Assembly: GCA_947507595.1 (NCBI GenBank) | Contig: OX382266.1 | Coordinates: 13,578,001 to 13,642,000, forward strand | DNA from: Pyralis farinalis | Lineage: Eukaryota > Arthropoda > Insecta > Lepidoptera > Pyralidae | DNA length: 64,000 nucleotides | Direction of reading: 5' to 3' | Shown: one piece after another, positions 48,401 to 58,879 of the stretch | How the letters are laid out: each line of letters opens with the position of its first letter | Numbering within the stretch: position 1 is the first letter of the stretch | Made by a program: the position numbers and the translations under genes | The notes under the pieces: generated by a model | Database searches by the model: none | What the model was told of the DNA's origin: nothing | Seen by the model: only the letters and a program-made list of their open reading frames with translations

Positions 48401-48637
48401 CCATGTGCCTATACGACACTCAGCTCTCCTCGACCCGCCAGGTTGGGCGTTGCGTGGTGGGTGGCGGCCCCCACCGCCGCATGCACTTAAACCCGCACCG
48501 ACGAGGGCGGATCGGTGCGCGTCGCCTACGGGGGACGCCCTAATCCGCGCGTCTGTGCGGTTTGTTTTTAGGTCCAGAATTGCAGTCCAGTGTTGGACTG
48601 GCAGGGTCGCGACGTGCACGCTTCTGGTACCGACCCC
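45419..48637 (-). mobile_element. RTE-type non-LTR retrotransposon, essentially complete
   Basis: Bounded by a 13-bp direct repeat, TAATTTTATAATG, at 45,406-45,418 and 48,638-48,650. The 3' end is minimal: the ORF stop is followed at once by AGATATACATACATACAT, a short microsatellite-like tail as in RTE elements. Only ~18 bp lie 5' of the annotated frame. The unbroken ORF and perfect duplication indicate a recent insertion. Relics of the same family lie at 1,046, 14,715, 21,676, 27,925, 36,643, 53,188 and 53,993. Confidence 0.9.
45434..48619 (-). CDS. RTE-type endonuclease-reverse transcriptase polyprotein (1,061 aa)
   Basis: One ORF for target-primed retrotransposition. The apurinic-type endonuclease spans residues ~70-310: GTWNVRG, catalytic Glu in SETK (~102), GDLNGW (~209), TDHYLV (~302). 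The reverse transcriptase spans ~540-850: NGKSAGID (~555), YRDISLISLAAKVYGKI, VDLEKAFDRV (~686), GVRQGCVLS, and catalytic YADD (~786-789), followed by GLQLNAKKTKIMVF. The C-terminus has LRWFGHVERM and GRPRLTYHDQ, usual in RTE-like LINEs, ending YPAWDLA. Codon 1 as annotated is GTG. The first in-frame ATG is codon 83, already inside the endonuclease, so translation must start at a non-AUG codon or the 5' end has been lost. RTE (Rex3-like) is my best clade call. Confidence 0.9.
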   Translation of the reverse strand: MHVATLPVQHWTAILDLKTNRTDARIRASPVGDAHRSALVGAGLSACGGGGRHPPRNAQPGGSRRAECRIGTWNVRGGLQDKMNELIDIMNERCLDVLCVSETKRKGSDAEDLPGGMMALWSGVNQDDHASAGVGVVLSSRLAAGVKDYDLVGPRLLWVKIKLGITRVFLVAAYAPVSSTNPQELEKFWETARGVLDLADANERIIMCGDLNGWVGTKRSSYEAVLGPYGDKRVNDAGKLLLDVCMERNLLVTNTFFHHKDIHTYTWRRNEQKSVIDLILIDGRLRKSLMDTRAFRGPTLETDHYLVISRFVGLFKKWRHWRVRIPFGDHERIRSEKLEDESVRSTYVRLVSERLANASLSDSDVDECWKVLKESMVDSAKEACRCAKRRRTLKEDAWWDAEVQSSVDKKRRAWLDYVSSLHQSDSMKEKKKEIYRRCKNETKALVKERRERLLMNEEERLTKNFEANTKLFWREVKKSRSGSSASGMDKIKGKAGGILANTQEVLERWSEYFREMYDYVQGAGTVNESVTDSAVPTYHEDISMDEIEWSIRSLKNGKSAGIDMVTAEMIKLGGTYVRDAFWFLSKLCWRTGRVPSDWRRAVIVPLYKGKGSRMDCANYRDISLISLAAKVYGKIIERRMRVKSDGMLWEAQGGFQSGRGCTDQVFSLRNIVEKHLATDQKVFCGFVDLEKAFDRVVRKNLWNILPRYGIDGDLLRAVQSTYEDCTACVRVDGSLSPWFDTNIGVRQGCVLSSRLFILYLDSCLQRMRNMNVGMRMGGSVVNCLLYADDAVLIAESSSELQTLVTTMKDDCMKKGLQLNAKKTKIMVFERETTRTNTRITVDDVVLEQVDEFVYLGSAFRSDGRNTADVERRVSAGNSVNGALGKLFGSRNLSQKAQLAVHSAVLIPMLTYGSESWVWQREHESRINAVEMRALRKICGITLADRVRNDDVRKRVGLKESVGVKIRKGMLRWFGHVERMQDERMTKQIYNAKVEGCRSRGRPRLTYHDQIGRVLSEGDVRSLRNRRACMKRAMNVKEASEVCKDRVLWRSVLSAYPAWDLA

Positions 48638-48650
48638 TAATTTTATAATG

Positions 48651-49115
48651 GTCTTGTTATATCCACTTATAATATATTCGAATTATAAAAAATATTCAAC
48701 AAGGCCTAATTTTACCACTGAAAAAGTCGGATGCGGAAAAAGTTGAAAACTTGACCGACTTTGTTAACAATTTTTTAATCGATTTCAAAATAAACACAAT
48801 AGAACTAATTCTGGTTTAATTTTTGTAAAAATTTATAATTATATTTATAGTATACATTTACTCTTTCGCCTATTTTCCCCAGTCTCCTCGGTGTCTTTAA
48901 TGTTAACGAGAGAACATAATAAAATCTAAGACTGAGTAAGTATTATATGCCATGCTATAATATCTTTATTTCTTTTTACAATTTGCTCTGGATTAAATTC
49001 GTATTGGAATCCTCTTTTAAGCATGTAATATGCCTGTATTAAAGGGCTCCGCTCTTCCGTAGCTACACAAGTTACAGTTGTATTTAAGCAGAATAAATAC
49101 CAATATAGATGATAA
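48651..49115. other. Nothing recognised
   Basis: AT-rich, no features supported. Confidence 0.4.
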
Positions 49116-49117
49116 AG

Positions 49118-49524
49118 ATAGCTGAAGTGTATGTGCGTGTGTGTTTTTAAGGTTTAAAGTTGCCTGGAAAAAACTGCAGACCTGTAAAGTCCCCTATTGT
49201 TAAATTTGTTCCGTTTTACCCTGTGTTAATATTTGTATTTAAATACAGTGTATGTGTGTGTGTCAATGCGCGTACTTTCTGCTTTTAAGGTTTCAAGTTG
49301 CCTGGAAAAACTCCAGACTTGTAAAGTCCTCTATTGTTAAATCTATTCCGTTTAACCCTGTGTTAATATTTGTATTTAAATACAGTGTATGTGTGTTTGT
49401 GTCAATGCGCGTACTTTCTGTTTTTAAGGTTTAAAGTTGCCTGGAAAAAACTGCAGACCTGTAAAGTCATCTATTGTTAAATCTATTCCGTTTTACCTTG
49501 TGTTAATATTTGTATTTAAATACA
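49118..49524 (+). repeat. Minisatellite, three ~138-bp units
   Basis: The phrase TTGCCTGGAAAAA recurs at 49,160, 49,298 and 49,437. Each unit has GTGTATGTG..., TTTTAAGGTTTAAAG, CAGACCTGTAAAGTC and TGTTAATATTTGTATTTAAA. Units are very similar, so the expansion is recent. Confidence 0.88.
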
Positions 49525-50010
49525 ATAACCAATCTTGTGTCGTATTTAACGACTACTTGAGGAAATGTGATATATACTAATAAATCTATTCGGTTACAGG
49601 GATCTATTTAATCTAGCGAGGGAAACACGCGAACGCGAACAGTACACGCGAATGGATATTCTGGGGGCATATCCAGTATCTCTATCTCTTAACTCATAAA
49701 TATTGGATGTCCATCGTCAGAGCTGGATTGTAGATAACACTAAACGGCTAATTTGTGTTTGTAAGCCATATGTTGCGTAAATCATGTCACGCATTGCTTA
49801 GTGGCTAATGAGGTTTGCATCGCTACCGTAATGTTTGGACTTCGGATCACTGATAAATTGACATTTGACAGTTACACAGTGACTGATATGACGTGAAAGT
49901 GCGATCCATACATTGCGATATTGGCTGTAGATTGAGAAACGTAGACGAACACGCTCGAAAAAAACTATATATATTTATATATAATGCATTATTAGTGCAA
50001 ATCTAAGCGA
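49525..50010. other. Nothing recognised
   Basis: No features supported. Confidence 0.4.
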
Positions 50011-50011
50011 C

Positions 50012-50252
50012 GTTTTTTTTATACAACGCCGGGAGACAAACAAGCATACGGCCCCACCTGATGTAAAGCGGTTACCGTAGCCTATGAAATCAACGCTTGC
50101 GAAACATTACGTATGACTCGCGTGATGCCACCATATCACAGCAACTCCTTAGGAGCTTACTGGTGACTTCAATCACACGCAGGAACACAACAACCCTCTA
50201 GGGAGTTGTTATTTAGCTGTGGTTTTCTGTGAGGTGGAGGTACTTCCCCAAT
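50012..50252 (-). repeat. SINE family A, head missing
   Basis: Poly-T/TATACAACGCCGGGAG to GAGGTGGAGGTACTTCCCC on the + strand, so a minus copy. Confidence 0.9.
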
Positions 50253-50310
50253 CAATCACACGTTACTTACTGACCTAGTAAAAACCTTTTCGCGCCTTTT
50301 TGTATACTTT

Positions 50311-50387
50311 GACGAGCTCGGTGGCTCAGTTGTGAATGACGCGACTTTGATACCAACGCTCGTGGGTTCGATTTCCATATAAGCATA
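50311..50387 (+). repeat. SINE family A tRNA-like head only
   Basis: GACGAGCTCGGTGGCTCAGT (box A) and GGGTTCGATTTCC (box B). The body is absent. Confidence 0.85.
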
Positions 50388-50621
50388 GAAAATTTGATGC
50401 TTCCTTAAAAAATATTCATTGTTAGATGCGGTAAAAAGTTTGTTTAATTGTCACCAGCAGAAAATACAAATGTATGGTACTTCTATACGTATTTGGGTGT
50501 TAATAGTATCTTATACACATGTATATCCTGCAAAGCTAATTAAAACTATCTTGCATTGCTGTGCTGTCCGGAGTGGGTTTGAATTCCTATCCCACAGTCG
50601 CATAAGCATACATAAACAAAA

Positions 50622-51022
50622 ACAGTCAAGTGCGAGTCCGGCTCGCGCACCGAGAGTTCTGTAAACAAGTGCGAGTTGGACTCGCGCACGAAGGGTTCCG
50701 TACCATTATCTATAAAAAAGGCAAAAAAATCACGTTTGTTGTATGGGAGCCCCCTTAAATATTTATTTTATTCTATTTTTTAGTATTTGTTGTTATAGCG
50801 GCAACAGAAATACATCATCTGTGAAAATTTCAACTGTCTAGCTATCACGGTTCATGAGATACAGCCTGGTGACAGACAGACGGACGGACGGACGTACGGA
50901 CGGACGGACGGACGGACGGACAGCGGAGCCTCAGTAATAGGGTTCCGTTTTACCCTTTGGGTACGGAATCCTAAAAATATTTCCGCAAATTAATATCGCA
51001 TTTTTTTTATTATGTAACTACA
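50622..51022 (+). repeat. GGGTTCCGT-type element with (GGAC)n tract
   Basis: Starts GTCAAGTGCGAGTCCGGCTC and GGGTTCCGTACC. The microsatellite of GGAC units at 50,875-50,922 lies inside. Ends GGGTACGGAATCC, followed by the block GTAACTACAAATTTAC shared with 17,590. Confidence 0.75.
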
Positions 51023-51023
51023 A

Positions 51024-51597
51024 ATTTACAGTTTTCAGATTTGTTTCTTTTAAAAGAACGTTTTTTCTTTCATAGCGATTTGCATGGTCGTACCCTGCGT
51101 GACGCACTTTTACTTCGTCTTAAAATATCTTTCCACCACTGATTTTTACACCAATTCATTCTCAGTTGAGGCAGTGCGACCGTGGAATGCTTTGCCTTTT
51201 GATATCCGGAATGCTCAATCACTTCGATCCTTCAAACATCTTCTCAAACTTCACTATATTTCCCTTAACATTACGTAATCAGCATAATTTTTCTTGTTTC
51301 TCCCCTCAGTCTCATTTACTGTGTGCATATTCATTGTATGTTTCATTTTGATAAATTTGTGTGTATGTGTATATTTATGTATATTATATATATCTATTTA
51401 TGTCTATTTATATAATATTTTATTTCCTTTGAGTTATGCTCTGCGCCACCCTACCCTTGTTTCTTCACTTCTCCTCTACCCTAAGGTTGTCTGGAAGAGA
51501 TCGCATTGCGATAAGACCGCCGTTGTACTGATACTTTTTTAATTGTTGTTTTTGTTATGTATTTTTCTTTTGGTGCAATAAAGTGCATTGTACTTCT
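51024..51597 (+). pseudogene. LINE 3' end (RT C-terminus and 3' UTR)
   Basis: The frame from ~51,084 ends TNSFSVEAVRPWNALPFDIR and then a SLRSFKHLLKLHY segment, the conserved C-terminal phrase of Jockey/CR1-like LINE proteins (RxWNxLP..IR.A.SL..F...L). The 3' UTR has CTGGAAGAGATCGCATTGCG and GGTGCAATAAAG. It appears inserted into the GGGTTCCGT-type element, with TTTAC at both junctions. Confidence 0.75.
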
Positions 51598-51599
51598 TT

Positions 51600-51925
51600 A
51601 CTTGTGTTACATGACCATGATTCTTACTAAATTTCATTATTCTAGTTCAACGGGAAGTACGCTATAGGTTTTAATTCCCTTGCGAGTATCAAAATATGCG
51701 CATAAACGAGGTACGAGTATCTTTTGATTACGTTGATTTATAAGTTTGTTTTTTTCATTGCTCAAAGGGATTGGAGACCTGAGTATTTGATATTAATTTC
51801 AGCTTGATAGTTCCACCTGTCCCTGAGAAAAAGGGTCGTGATAGACAGACAGACAGGCAACAAAGTGACCTTAAAAGGGTTCCGTTTTTCCTTTTGAGGT
51901 ACGGAACCTTAAAAATGGCCAGGGG
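51600..51925 (+). repeat. Second half of a GGGTTCCGT-type element
   Basis: Collinear with 17,600-17,905: TATAGGTTTTAATTCCCTTG, GGGATTGGAGACCTGAGTAT, ending GGTACGGAACC. Confidence 0.8.
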
Positions 51926-52255
51926 TGAATAAGAGCGATTCACCCCTGGCCACAAACTCGGCCAGAGTTAAATAGTCTCATCAAAACTATACGTATTTAC
52001 TAATTGATTGGGCACATAATTGTTTTAATAAACTAGTCGAATAACTTACTTGCATTTATCTGGACAGTGAAGGGGTATTTTTTTTTTTTTTTCATTTATG
52101 GCAGGTAGGCAGCGCGCCGAGGGTTCGGATACTTCGGTCCAGATAACGAATATCCGGTTGTAAAAAAAACTATTGGATGGTATTAATAAGTAATTAAATA
52201 TAATAATAGTTGTTAGGTTTAAAAGTATAACAAACATACTGCAGACAAATGTATG
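51926..52255. other. Nothing recognised
   Basis: A T-run at 52,078-52,092 and no other features. Confidence 0.4.
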
Positions 52256-52256
52256 A

Positions 52257-52613
52257 ATTTTTTTTTATACAACGTCGGGAGGCGTACAATCATACGACAC
52301 ACCTGATGTAAAGCGGTTACCGTAGTAATATATTAAGTATCACTTGCGCGATGCCACCTCAGCTGCTAACACAGCAACTCCTTAGCAGCTTAATGATGAT
52401 CTCACTCACACGCAAGAACTCAACAACCCTCTAGGGATGGGGTAGGTCCTAAGATGGGCTGCTCTGATACCTACGCCTTACCTTTCTCAAACACCCTGAC
52501 TAAGACAAACAGAATGTACATGCACACAAATGTTTGTACTGTGTGGGAATCGAACCCATGAGCGCTGGTTTTAAAGTCGCGTCATTCACCACTGCACCAC
52601 CAAGCTTGTCAAT
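52257..52613 (-). repeat. SINE family A, near full length
   Basis: Minus copy from TATACAACGTCGGGAG to the head (CACCAAGCTTGTC on +). Box B is GGTTCGATTCCC on the minus strand. Confidence 0.9.
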
Positions 52614-53185
52614 AAAATCTCTGGAAACTTTTAACAACTGTTAAGAATTAATCTAAAAGGTGATTTTTTTAGATTTACGTATTATAAAAATATATAAATT
52701 CACGCAAAGACTTTGAGAGTGTTTCAAAGCGTAATAATAAAAAAACATGATTTTTTAACTTTATATTAAATGTGGAGGTGGAAGGGGGAGGTCTATGTTC
52801 AGCAGTGGACGTCTTTCGGCTGATATGATGATGATAATATTAAATGAATTTTATTGTACAATTTCATCAATCGTTAGCCGTAACTATGTATGCAAGCATG
52901 CTTTTGAAATCAAATACAATAATTATAAAGTACTTATTCTTCAACCTTCATGTCAGTTTCAAGTTGAAGTCGGTTAACAGCATCGATTATTTATTGAAAA
53001 CACTAGAAATAATTTTAGTTAATATATTTTAACTTAAAAAAGGCAAAGGCAAAGCTTCGCTTATTATTAATAGATTAATGTTTGCCAGTTCGCGTTCATA
53101 TTTTTGAAATATAGACGACACATTTTATGAAGAAGTATATATATACATAATAATTATTGTTCTGTTTTATTACTTCCATACAAAC
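52614..53185. other. Mostly unrecognised, one LINE 3' tail
   Basis: GGGGGAGGTCTATGTTCAGC...GTCTTTCGGCTGATATGATG at 52,768-52,838 is a LINE 3' tail like that at 19,885. Confidence 0.5.
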
Positions 53186-53187
53186 TC

Positions 53188-53327
53188 AGGAACCGGCGAG
53201 CGTGCATGAAAAGAGCTATGAATGTCACAGAAGCGAGTGAAGTTTGTAAGGACCGCGTCTTATGGCGTTCGGTTCTCTCTGCCTACCCCGCAAGGGACCT
53301 GGCGTGAAGATATACATACATGCATAC
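53188..53327 (+). pseudogene. 3' end of the RTE-type LINE
   Basis: AGGAACCGGCGAGCGTGCAT to GGGACCTGGCGTGAAGATAT plus ACATACATGCATAC tail. Very close to the intact copy's end. Confidence 0.9.
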
Positions 53328-53329
53328 AA

Positions 53330-53990
53330 GCTAAATTTTTTGAAGCCTGATATTTCAATTGTCCCCTGATTTTACAATTCGTACCAGTGTGCTAGCAGAT
53401 CGTGATAAAAACGTCGCGAGATCTAAAGATATTCTCCTTCCCCGTAAAAATGGATTCTTTATTTGCTTAGATGTTGTATTAGTCGGGGTTATCCTTTTAG
53501 ATTACAAAATGGGGTCCATCAAAGAGGGCCTATCCTCCAATCTCTAAATCTCATATCCTACACGAGTGAGTCTGCCAGAGATAGTTAGTCTGTACTGCGT
53601 ATACAATTTAGTTGTTCGACTGTACCCGCATGCAATGTTCAGTCAGCCAACACCAGCAGAGTAAAATCTCGCTGTATTACGTATGCGGTGGTATTATCCT
53701 GAGAAACCGATTATGCAAATAGAACATGGTCGTAGGAAGCTATTTTCCTAAGGAATTGTATATTTTTAAGTTAATGCGACGAGAATACAGTCTCGGATTT
53801 TAAAGCAATTTAAATATCTCTGTTGTAGAATGGAAATAGTGTACTATCTCGACGTTATTCATTTAAGATATTTTTGCTGCAAGAGTACAGTACTATCAAG
53901 CACATATTTATTTGCGTGTAAATTAAGACACTAAAAAGATGATAAACAAAGTTTGGTTAATATATATTAAAAAAATGAATTAAATTTATC
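53330..53990. other. Nothing recognised
   Basis: No features supported. Confidence 0.4.
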
Positions 53991-53992
53991 GT

Positions 53993-54112
53993 GTTTTATC
54001 AGAAGATGATGACAGGAGCCTTAGAAACCGGCGAAAATGGATAAGAAGAGCAATGAATGCTAAAGAAGCGTGTAAGGTTTGTAAGGATCGAGTCATGTCG
54101 TGCTCGGTTCTG
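53993..54112 (+). pseudogene. 3' end of the RTE-type LINE, both ends cut
   Basis: TATCAGAAGATGATGACAGG to GTGCTCGGTTCTGG. It lacks the final ~12 codons. Confidence 0.8.
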
Positions 54113-54114
54113 GA

Positions 54115-56315
54115 CGCAATATCTCAAATCTCGATCTCTTGAATTCGACGCCACTATTTATAAAGGTAGGTAAAGCAACTGTAAATAAGCATCGATTTCC
54201 ATAAAGTACATTCTAGTTTTTTATTTATAAAGGTTTATTTCACACCTTTTTAGTTCCTAATACATTTCGCGGTCATATATGACCACACGGGTTTCGAAGG
54301 GTTAAATCTTCATAAGCTTCATATGAAAAATACATTAGTATCTTTAGTGAAAATTTGATATTACGATCATCAAAGCCCTTTGATACATAGTAATGTACGA
54401 ACAATCAAAATCGCAACATAAAGAAACAAAGACAGGTAGGAAGGCAGTATTAAAAAAAAATCCCAGCAGCATGGAATGATGAGTGCCAGAAACACACTCC
54501 TGAATAATTTAAGAGAGTTCAATCAGCACATTGTGCATGCGTGACCTTTATGTTATTATTACGTAACTGGATGACCAAATCTAGACAAGTACTGAGTAAT
54601 TTCTGTTGTAATATTGCAGTAATATCTGCTAATTCTTATCCGTTGAAGAGTGCTTGGTTCCATCATCAGCCCAATAGTATAGTGCAAACCTCCCAGATGC
54701 AAACTCCTGGATAGTTTGAGAGAGTTCAACAAACACAGTGTACATGCTTATGAAATTGAAGAATTTCCTTCGATTTCCGTAAGTTCTCATCAGATCCTGG
54801 CTTTGTGACAATAGACCTCAAGTCCTACTTTAAAATAAAAAATAAATAAAATGTATATCTGGTTCACAATTGACGGAGAAATCGGCGAACATACATAAAA
54901 GAATATATAACATACATACTTCGATCATATGTATGTTATATGTGCTTTACATACATAATAGAATACGTAACATACATACGATCGAAGATAGAATCCTTCT
55001 TTTTAACCAAAAAAGAACGTGGTTTTAAATTCGGCTGTATTTTTTTTAATGTTTGTAAGTTCCTAACTCCTTCATTTATAAACCGATTTAAAAAAAACTT
55101 TTTTTATTTGAAAGAGTATACTTCCGGATTGGTTTCTTTTTCATATAATAAAATTCAGTTCTGATAGTGGGGTTCATGAAGTTTTGAGAAAACTCCTCCA
55201 ATATCATAGGCACACATATAACAATTACGGTATTTATAGCAAACAAAAAAAAATATCGAGTTTTTTTTAGTTAAATACAGCTGGTAAAGATGGCCATCGA
55301 ACTTTTCAAAGTAGAGCCGAAGACAGATTGCGTAGCCTTATTATTTTCACCAATGATCTGTCGTCGTTTGGCCGATTCAATAATTTGTTGTTTGTCGTCT
55401 AAATCTGACAAAATTATCTTTGGAGTCGGATTTTTTTTTGTTAAATTTTATTAGGTTTTCTTTTGAGGTCGTTTAAAAATAACAAATGAACAGGTAAATT
55501 TCTGTCTCTATTAAGATAATATAGGTATCAACATATGTAATCAAGAGTGATTTTTATATTAAATTACACTTTAAATAGTTATGGCCGAACTTTCGTTTAA
55601 AAGTTATGATGGGTTTAAAAGTACTAAAGGTAAGAAAAATGCATCGGTGTGAGCTATCATCCCTATAGAAATTTAATAAACTAGTAAATAACAGCAAGCT
55701 GTGTAGGCAGAGCTGATATTTATTAAATTTAAAAAATATTTAAATATTATATTTTTAATTTTTTTTAAATATATGGAACCCTGTACGGCATCTAGCGACG
55801 AGTGCTGTTACTTTTTCTGTTGATGGGAGTGCAGTGCAGACTCTGCACTGCAGAGTGGCCGGCCATACGTTTTCCCATATGTTTTTTTTTTAATTGGAAC
55901 GATTTTGGACCGTTCTTCCTCACCAACGAACATTTAAATTTCAAATTAAAGGATACAAAACTACAATATGTTAGCTATTAGTGTGTCGATTTTGGAGTTT
56001 CTCACTATTACCGTCTAAACGCTAGCTGGATGACATCAGTCTACCCCAAACGGCAATTTTGAGGGTAATGTGGCTCCGCTGGCTATCGCAGCTCTGCCAA
56101 CTAAGTGTTTATGCTTTGTTTATTAGTTATGTACACATTTAAGTTTTTGTAGACTAGAAACAGTTGAATAATAGTTTGTAATATTAATTATATATACTGT
56201 ATTTTTAAAAACTTTAAACGTTCTATTTAAAATTAAGGAATTGTTATGTTCCATTTGTCCAAATATAGTACTAATTTATGTTTCTATCTACCCGTACAAA
56301 GCGGGACTGGTCGCT
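54115..56315. other. No gene supported
   Basis: AT-rich, with inverted CATACATA-rich tracts at 54,905-54,985. Near 55,830 GTGCAGTGCAGACTCTGCAC is a short palindrome. GTACAAAGCGGGACTGGTCG CTAG just before 56,318 resembles a Helitron 3' end. Confidence 0.4.
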
Positions 56316-56317
56316 AG

Positions 56318-56485
56318 TCTATATATATAAAAATAAATGTTTGTCTGTATGTCCTCTATGGACTCAAAAACGGCTGGGCAGATTTAAATGAAATTTTCAG
56401 GGAATCTTCAGATCAGTCCAGCGGGTGATCCTGTGAAGTTTGGTAGCGATCAGATCACTCGTGCGAAGCCGGGGTGAGTAGCTAG
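56318..56485 (+). mobile_element. Short non-autonomous Helitron-like element
   Basis: Begins TCTATATATATAAAAATAAA and ends GGGGTGAGTAGCTAG, followed by T. This agrees with Helitron rules (5' TC, 3' CTAG, target A/T) and with a repeat common in insects (TTTGTCTGTATGTCC...CTCAAAAACGGCTGG). No target duplication is expected and none is seen. Confidence 0.45.
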
Positions 56486-56521
56486 TTATAGATAAATTCG
56501 AGCGTATGATAATGAAATTTG

Positions 56522-56800
56522 AGAGCAATGATAGCCTAGTGGATAGAGGACCAGCCTGTTAATCAAACTGGTCTCCGGTTCAAATCTTAGCACCACTAAA
56601 TTCGGATTTATTTACATATTTGTAATTATTACTTGCTCGGCGGTGAAGGACAATATAGAGGAAACCCACATATCGAAAATTTCGAAAGAAGAATATTTCG
56701 AAAGAAGAATATTTCGAAAGAAGAATATTTCGAAAGACGTGCGACCTAAGAAAAATGAAGTTTTCCTTCTGGGTTGTGGAGGTCTGACGCCAGTCGCTTG
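56522..56800 (+). repeat. Lepidopteran tRNA-SINE, family B
   Basis: tRNA-like head ATAGCCTAGTGGATAGAGGA (box A) and CCGGTTCAAATCTTAGC (box B), then the body GGCGGTGAAGGACAA...GGAAACCCACAT. A 16-bp unit, TTCGAAAGAAGAATAT, is repeated three times at 56,686-56,733. Confidence 0.75.
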
Positions 56801-56853
56801 ACGTAAAAATTGGTATCTTTGCCCTGTCTATAGGTATAGGTAGCGAAGGATTT

Positions 56854-57206
56854 TGACGAGCTCGGTGGCGTAGTGGCGAAACTAACATGCATGCATGTCC
56901 ACGTCTGTTTGCCTTGGTCCGAGTGTTTTTAACAGAAGCAGGGCATATCAAAGCATTCCGTCTGGGTAAGTAACTCTACTTCATAGAAAACCGCAGCCAA
57001 ATGACAACTCCCTAGAGGCTTCGTGTGTTCCTGCGTGTGAGTGAGAATACCAGTAAGCTCCTAAGGAGTTGCTATGTTAGCAGCAGATGTGGCATCGCGC
57101 AAATGGTCATTAAGTTAATGTATCGCAAGCGTTCATAGGCTACGGCAACCGCTTTACATCAGGAGGGTCATATGCGTGTATGTCTCTTGTTGTTGTATAA
57201 AAAGTA
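56854..57206 (+). repeat. SINE family A, box B deleted
   Basis: Head GACGAGCTCGGTGGCGTAGT, then a jump to CATGTCCACGTCTGTTTGCC, full body, and tail TTGTTGTATAAAAA. Confidence 0.88.
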
Positions 57207-57780
57207 CTATCTTTTTTTCAATATTTGTTCCACTATTTCCAAAAAAAAAAATAGACAACACTAATCTCGTCAATAGCTACTGAACAAAAAAAGATATGGT
57301 TGATAAATAGAGAATAAGAATGAATTGAAGTATTTTATCTTTACATACGGATAGCGAATGTAGAGTACTTACTAACTTGTTGCATGTCCGTTCCCAGGCA
57401 ATACCCGTATACTTTAGATAAAGTTTACCTATTGGTTTCTCTTAAGTGAGGTGATAAAAAACAGCTATTATGATAGAAAAAATATAAACGTAACAAATGT
57501 GCAAGTAAGCTATCCGTCTAGCTAGATTTTATAATTATCGCATAAGTCGGGGAAAAATCTAGTGAATGTGACGATTTCAAAGTTGAAGTAATTTATTTTA
57601 AATATTGAACCAACTTTTGTATATTATTTTAAATGCTATTATACAGGGAGGAAACCTACAGCGACATATGATGTTATGTTAGAGTTTCTTAATCGATTTG
57701 TAATAGTTAGAAACATATATTTCGTTACAAATTTTCGTCTTCAAAATATATAATTTTCTCTTTGTGACAACTCTATATGA
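57207..57780. other. Nothing recognised
   Basis: AT-rich, no features supported. Confidence 0.4.
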
Positions 57781-58870
57781 CTTATCGTAAACCAGACCGC
57801 GCGCGCGCCTACTCTACGACTCCTAAGGAAATTCATCCATAGTTGAGAAAAGTTTACGGGGACCCTACTTCTTCCATCTCAACCGCTAAAAAGTGAGTAG
57901 CTGAATTTAAGCGTGGTCTCTCCTCGTCTTCGATGATGATGCACGTGAAGGGCAGCCAAAAACCGCAACTACATCGGGAATTATCATTAAAGTGTATGAT
58001 GTAGTATTGGACGATAGGCGAGTGAAGGTGTGTGAGATAGCTGAGGTTGTCGGGATATCGAAAGAAAGGGTGCAAAATATCTTGCACAAAGAGTTAGAAC
58101 TCTGCGCAAAATGCGTGCCGTATTTGCGGAATGCCGACCAAAAGCAAATGCTGCAACCTTTAGAAATTCCATATGGTTTCGACCGATTTCGTACGGCGAT
58201 TTGTCACCATAGATGAGATATGAGTCTACCAATACACGCTTGAAAGGAAACATCACTCGAAGCAGTAGATAGAAGCCGGTGGTTCAGCGCCAAAGAACGC
58301 GAAGTCGTTTGTATTTGCCGGAAATTTCATGGCCAGCATATTTTGGGATGCGAAAGGGATCTTGTTAATTGATTACTTTGACAGAGGCAGAACATTACAG
58401 ACGAGTGTTACTCCAACTTTTTTGACCAGTTGGTTGCCAAAATTCGCGAGAAGAGGTCTGGCTTGAAGAAGAAAAAAAATATCTTTCACCAGGACGAATC
58501 GCCTGTACGCAAGAGTGTGACGGCGCAAGGAAAACTGCGAGATTTGGGGTACGATTTGCTCGGCTATCCCCCCTATTCTTTTGATTTGGCACCCTCAGAC
58601 TTCCATTTGTTCCGTAACCTAAAGATTTGTTTTTGGAAAACGTTTCGCATTCAACGAAGATATTAAAAGGCCTGTAGAACGAATGCCTCTCAATAGAAAA
58701 AGTGCCCTCTAGATTTTCACTTCCGGGAAATATTGATGTAAGAGAAATGCTGGACCAAGTGTGTTGAAGTCACGAGACATTATGTGGAAAAATAAAATAT
58801 TTTTTTTAACTGAAAATCGTAGTCTGGTGGAAAGTTCTCGCTCTGACAATTCATTGAACTTTCCACCTTG
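57780..58870 (+). pseudogene. Dead mariner transposase, second lineage
   Basis: Pieces in several frames give a DD34D mariner unlike the 8-11 kb pair. They read VYGDPTSSISTAKK (stop) VAEFKRG, then VLDDRRVKVCEIAEVVGISK, ERVQNILHKELEL, then FGMRKG, then LVAKIREKRSGLKKKKNIFH, QDESPVRKSV and YPPYSFDLAPSDFHLF. The second and third Asp are 34 residues apart. The segment with the first Asp (normally around TMDETW) is missing or deleted. The C-terminus near 58,770 keeps a HYVEK-like end. Terminal repeats were not found with confidence. Confidence 0.8.
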
Positions 58871-58879
58871 CCCTCGTAA

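Noticed and set aside
45651..48746. Many + strand frames of 60-158 codons across the LINE
   Set aside because: They are antisense shadows of the 1,061-codon LINE ORF.
55828..55858. Short palindrome around GCAGTGCAG/CTGCACTGC
   Set aside because: Isolated, no second copy or termini seen. Probably chance or a transposon scrap.
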